From Comamonadaceae bacterium UBA4962 (GTDB taxonomy: Bacteria; Pseudomonadota; Gammaproteobacteria; Burkholderiales; Burkholderiaceae_C), in the NCBI GenBank assembly GCA_002397315.1, contig DHAE01000020.1:4424-68423 (forward strand): a stretch of 64,000 bases of DNA. The letters are read 5' to 3'. Shown here in pieces: positions 61,190-64,000 of this stretch. The notes beneath the pieces were generated by a model that was not told the DNA's origin, ran no database searches, and saw only the letters and a program-made list of their open reading frames with translations. The stretch's first letter is position 1. Every line of letters starts with the position of its first letter. The position numbers and the translations under genes are program-made.

Positions 61190-62911
61190 TGCATCCGTGG
61201 CGGTGTCGTCCTTCCATGCCGGCGGGCCTTCGCCCGTTCCGGCCTTTCACTTTCCGGTCATCCTTTTTCTTCGCCCGTTTTGCGTTTTCCCTCCGCCCTG
61301 CGCGCCGTTCCGCTGCTGCTGCTCGCCGTCGTCCTCACCCTGCCGGTGCTGGCGGTGTTCGCCTCCTGGCTGCCGTGGGGGCATGGCGGCGAGGAATCCC
61401 TCGCCATCCTGCGCGAGATGGCCGCCACGGTGCTGCCGGACTATCTCGCCACCACCGTCTGGCTCGCGATCGCGGTGGGGGCGGGCGCGGCGCTGGTGGG
61501 CACGGCCACCGCGGCGGCGGTGACGCTGTTCGACTTCCGCGGCCGTCGCACGCTGGAGTGGCTGCTGCTGCTGCCCCTGGCCATGCCGGCCTACGTCACG
61601 GCCTATGCGTACACGGATTTCCTGCAGTTCAGCGGGCCGCTGCAGGTCTGGCTGCGCGCCACGTATGGCCTGGAAGGCCGCCTGCTACCCGAGGTGCGCA
61701 GCCTGGGCGGTGCGGTGTGGGTGTTCGTCTTCTCGCTCTACCCGTATGTCTATCTGCTGGCGCGCACGGCGCTCGGCGAACGTGCCGCCCACCTCATGGA
61801 GGCCGCGCGCCTGCTCGGTGCGCCGCTCGCGCGCCGCGTGCGCACGGTGGCCCTGCCGCTGGCGCGCCCCGCGGTGGCGGCGGGCGTGGCCCTGGCCTTG
61901 ATGGAGACGCTGGCGGATTTCGGGGTCGCGAGCTATTTCGGCATCCAGACCTTCACGACCGGCATCTACAAGGCCTGGCTGTCGATGGACAACCGCCTCG
62001 CGGCCGCGCAGCTCGCCACGCTGCTGCTGGTGCTGGTGGTGGTGCTGCTGCAGCTGGAGCAGCGCGCGCAGCGGCGCATGCGCTTTTCCACCAGCGGTGT
62101 GGGCCGCGCGGGCTCCGCCGAGGCGCAGCCCCAGCGACTGACCGGGTGGCGCTGCGTGGCTGCCTGGCTGGTGTGCGGGCTGCCGGTGGTGATGGGCTTC
62201 TTCGCGCCGGTGGCCTTCATGCTGCGGCCGCTGGCCGCGGACTGGTCCGTGCTGCCTTGGGACCGCTTCGTGGAATGGGCGGGCCACAGCGTGCGGCTGG
62301 GCGCCATCACCGCGGTGCTGGCCGTGGGCGTGGCGCTGGCGCTGGCCTTCGCCGTGCGGCGCCGTGCGGGACGCCTGACGCGCGGCGTGGTGCAACTGGC
62401 CAGCGTGGGCTACGCGGTGCCGGGCGCGGTCATCGTCGTCGGCCTGCTGCTGCCCGTGGGCTGGATGCAGTCCGCGGTGCCGGAGTGGCGCGTGCCGGCG
62501 CTGATCACCGCCACGGCGGCGGGCATCGTCTGGGCCTACCTCGTGCGCTTCTGCGCGGTGGCGCTGCAGTCGGTGCAGAGCGGCTATGCGCGCATTCCCG
62601 CCAGCCTGGATGATTCGGCGCGCATACTCGGCGCGGGCGGCCTGGGCCTGCTGGCGCGCGTTCACTGGCCGCTGCTGCGCCGCTCCACCGCGGCGGCGGC
62701 GCTGCTGGTGTTCGTGGACGTGATGAAGGAGCTGCCCGCCACCATGGTGCTGCGGCCTTTCAACAGCGACACCCTGGCCGTCGTCGCCTACCAACTCGCG
62801 CGCGACGAGCGCCTGGGCGAGGCGGCCCTGCCGTCGCTCGCGCTGGTGGCGGTGGGGCTGGTGCCCGTCATCCTGCTGAGCCGCACGTTGCGGGCGTCCG
62901 GTTCGCGCTGA
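61172..62911 (+). CDS. Iron(III)-type ABC transporter permease, two fused permease domains (FbpB-like)
   Basis: 579-residue permease with about twelve helices: two BPD_transp_1 halves fused in one chain, as in FbpB/AfuB. EAA-type loops: GERAAHLMEAARLLGAPLARR in the first half and ARIPASLDDSARILGAGGLG in the second. The start is uncertain: ATG 61172 has AAGGGG upstream but lies in the Fur-like dyad and adds an Arg-rich 36-residue leader; TTG 61280 would start just before the first helix (LRAVPLLLLAVVLTLPVLAV). Divergent partner of the ATPase gene; a binding-protein gene is not adjacent. Confidence 0.88.
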   Translation: MRRIRICIRGGVVLPCRRAFARSGLSLSGHPFSSPVLRFPSALRAVPLLLLAVVLTLPVLAVFASWLPWGHGGEESLAILREMAATVLPDYLATTVWLAIAVGAGAALVGTATAAAVTLFDFRGRRTLEWLLLLPLAMPAYVTAYAYTDFLQFSGPLQVWLRATYGLEGRLLPEVRSLGGAVWVFVFSLYPYVYLLARTALGERAAHLMEAARLLGAPLARRVRTVALPLARPAVAAGVALALMETLADFGVASYFGIQTFTTGIYKAWLSMDNRLAAAQLATLLLVLVVVLLQLEQRAQRRMRFSTSGVGRAGSAEAQPQRLTGWRCVAAWLVCGLPVVMGFFAPVAFMLRPLAADWSVLPWDRFVEWAGHSVRLGAITAVLAVGVALALAFAVRRRAGRLTRGVVQLASVGYAVPGAVIVVGLLLPVGWMQSAVPEWRVPALITATAAGIVWAYLVRFCAVALQSVQSGYARIPASLDDSARILGAGGLGLLARVHWPLLRRSTAAAALLVFVDVMKELPATMVLRPFNSDTLAVVAYQLARDERLGEAALPSLALVAVGLVPVILLSRTLRASGSR

Positions 62912-62914
62912 GCC

Positions 62915-62943
62915 GCGGCGGGGGGCGGAAGAGGCCCCGCCGC
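62915..62943. repeat. GC hairpin between the permease and gspE genes
   Basis: The arms GCGGCGGGG (62915-62923) and CCCCGCCGC (62935-62943) have an 11-base loop in the short convergent gap. There is no T-run, so it may be only a weak terminator for either gene. Confidence 0.4.
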
Positions 62944-62976
62944 CGGCGGCGCGGGCCGGCCGATGGCGCGTCCGTA

Positions 62977-64000
62977 TCAATCGCGCGTGACGCGCAGCAC
63001 TTCCTCGGGGCTCGTGATCCCCGCGCGCACCAGCCGCTCGCCGTCCTCGCGCATGAGCGTCATGCCCCCGGCGATCGCGGTGGTCCGCAATTCCGCCTCG
63101 GCGGCCTGCCCGTGGATCTGCGCGCGCAGCGTGTCGTCCACCACCAGCAGCTCGAACACGCCCGTGCGGCCGCGGTAGCCGCTGGGCTCGGTCGGGTCCA
63201 GCTTGCGCACCAGCCGCTGTGCCAGCACGCCCAGCAGCGAGCTGGAGAGCAGGAACGGCTCCACGCCCATGTCGGTCAGGCGCGTGACGGCGCTGGCCGC
63301 GTCGTTGGTGTGCAGCGTGGCGAGCACCAGGTGGCCCGTGAGCGAGGCCTGGATGGCGATCTGCGCGGTCTCGAAATCGCGGATTTCGCCGATCATGATC
63401 ACGTCCGGGTCCTGGCGCAGGATCGCGCGCAGTGCCTTGGCGAAGGTGAGGTCGATCTTGCTGTTGACCTGGGTCTGGCCCACGCCCGGCAGCTCGTATT
63501 CGATCGGGTCCTCCACCGTCATGATGTTGCTGCTGGCGGCGTCGAGCCGGCCCAGCGCCGCGTACAGCGTGGTCGTCTTGCCCGAGCCCGTGGGCCCGGT
63601 GACGAGCACGATGCCGTGCGGCTGGTGGATCAGCCCGTCGAAGCGGCGCAGGGTGTCGCCCTGCATGCCCACGGCTTCCAGGCTCAGCTTGCTCTCGCTT
63701 TTGTCCAGCAGCCGCAGCACCGCGCGTTCGCCGTGGGCGCTTGGCAGGGTCGAGACGCGCACGTCGATCGCGCGCGTGCCCAGGCGCAGGCTGATGCGGC
63801 CGTCCTGCGGCAGGCGCTTCTCGGAGATGTCCAGGTCCGCCATGATCTTCAGGCGCGAGATCAGCGCCGCGTGCAGCGCGCGGTTGGGCTGCACCACCTC
63901 GCGCAGCGTGCCGTCCACGCGGAAGCGCACGCTCGAATGGCGTTCGTAGGGCTCGATGTGGATGTCGCTCGCGCCGTCGCGCGCGGCCTGCGTGAGCAGC
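62977..64000 (-). CDS. gspE: Type II secretion/type IV pilus-type assembly ATPase, GspE-like (N-terminus outside window)
   Basis: The C-terminal 340 residues of a secretion ATPase; the frame stays open to the window edge, where LLTQAARDGASDIHIEP marks the N2 domain. Walker A GPTGSGKTTTLYAAL, Asp box VEDPIEYELPGVGQTQVN, Walker B DPDVIMIGEIRDFETAQIA, His box GHLVLATLHTNDA. GspE/PilB proteins normally have a tetracysteine zinc-binding insert before GYRGRTG; here RLVRKLDPTEPSGYRGRTG joins directly, with no cysteines. Therefore either an unusual GspE or a recent in-frame deletion. It powers pseudopilus assembly; the rest of its operon lies to the right. Convergent with the ABC permease gene. Confidence 0.9.
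   Translation of the reverse strand, partial: LLTQAARDGASDIHIEPYERHSSVRFRVDGTLREVVQPNRALHAALISRLKIMADLDISEKRLPQDGRISLRLGTRAIDVRVSTLPSAHGERAVLRLLDKSESKLSLEAVGMQGDTLRRFDGLIHQPHGIVLVTGPTGSGKTTTLYAALGRLDAASSNIMTVEDPIEYELPGVGQTQVNSKIDLTFAKALRAILRQDPDVIMIGEIRDFETAQIAIQASLTGHLVLATLHTNDAASAVTRLTDMGVEPFLLSSSLLGVLAQRLVRKLDPTEPSGYRGRTGVFELLVVDDTLRAQIHGQAAEAELRTTAIAGGMTLMREDGERLVRAGITSPEEVLRVTRD

Overview
This is about 64 kb of GC-rich chromosome from a betaproteobacterium. The gene set and protein character point to Comamonadaceae, most like Acidovorax/Paracidovorax; that assignment is an inference from pattern recognition, not from a search. Coding density is very high, most genes are housekeeping, and I see no insertion sequence, prophage, integrase, CRISPR array or rRNA. 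The window cuts two genes: accC (5' end missing at the left edge) and a gspE-like ATPase (N-terminal part beyond the right edge).

Layout. 1-5 kb (+): accC, prmA, a zinc-ribbon/DUF3426 membrane protein and a PfkB-type kinase. 5-15.6 kb (-): a lysine/alanine-rich histone H1-like protein, nrdB and nrdA (class I ribonucleotide reductase, with tandem NrdR boxes upstream), ampD, the type IV pilus two-component pair pilR/pilS, a tiny GTG-start membrane protein and a CcsA/YpjD-like protein. ffh is divergent (+). 17-25 kb (-): mdoH/opgH, the QseF/QseG/QseE (GlrR/QseG/GlrK) system, miaB and a small secreted protein. A tRNA with CAT anticodon follows at 25.3 kb. 25.5-30.3 kb (-): enoyl-CoA hydratase, an M61 peptidase, dsbC and a UbiH-type monooxygenase. 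30.3-34.6 kb (+): a MOSC protein, ychF, an HPP-CBS protein and rarD; then a YqaA-type protein (-) and a GGDEF protein (+). 37-40 kb (+): dusB-fis-purH. 40-43 kb (-): a YihG-like acyltransferase, hemL and a ThiD-like kinase. 43.3-53.8 kb (+): rubredoxin and the Pil-Chp chemosensory operon pilG-pilH-pilI-pilJ-chpA. phrB is on the minus strand. 55.4-60.1 kb (+): yqgE-ruvX-pyrR-pyrB-pyrC'-plsC, with overlapping or nearly touching genes. 60-63 kb: a divergent iron-type ABC ATPase and permease pair. Right edge (-): the gspE-like ATPase.

How it fits together. Two surface-motility modules (PilS/PilR control of pilin transcription and Pil-Chp control of pilus motors) lie in one window. The yqgE-ruvX-pyrR-pyrB-pyrC' block next to the pil-chp genes recalls the arrangement I remember from Pseudomonas aeruginosa; here the CheR/CheB-type genes (pilK, chpB) are absent from the cluster.

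The most interesting signal is non-coding. In the 289 bp between qseF and mdoH, reading toward mdoH, I find two TGTC-N10-GAC(A/C) dyads, two exact matches to the IHF consensus and a near-perfect sigma-54 -24/-12 element. This is the promoter architecture known for GlrR-controlled small-RNA genes in enterobacteria. It suggests that the QseE/G/F system directly drives osmoregulated periplasmic glucan synthesis here. The same QseF carries GAFTDA in place of the sigma-54-contacting GAFTGA loop. Other points worth a second look are a GspE lacking its tetracysteine zinc motif, a dihydroorotase homologue without its metal-binding histidines, NrdR boxes exactly 32 bp apart, and a 19-bp Fur-like dyad between the iron transporter genes.
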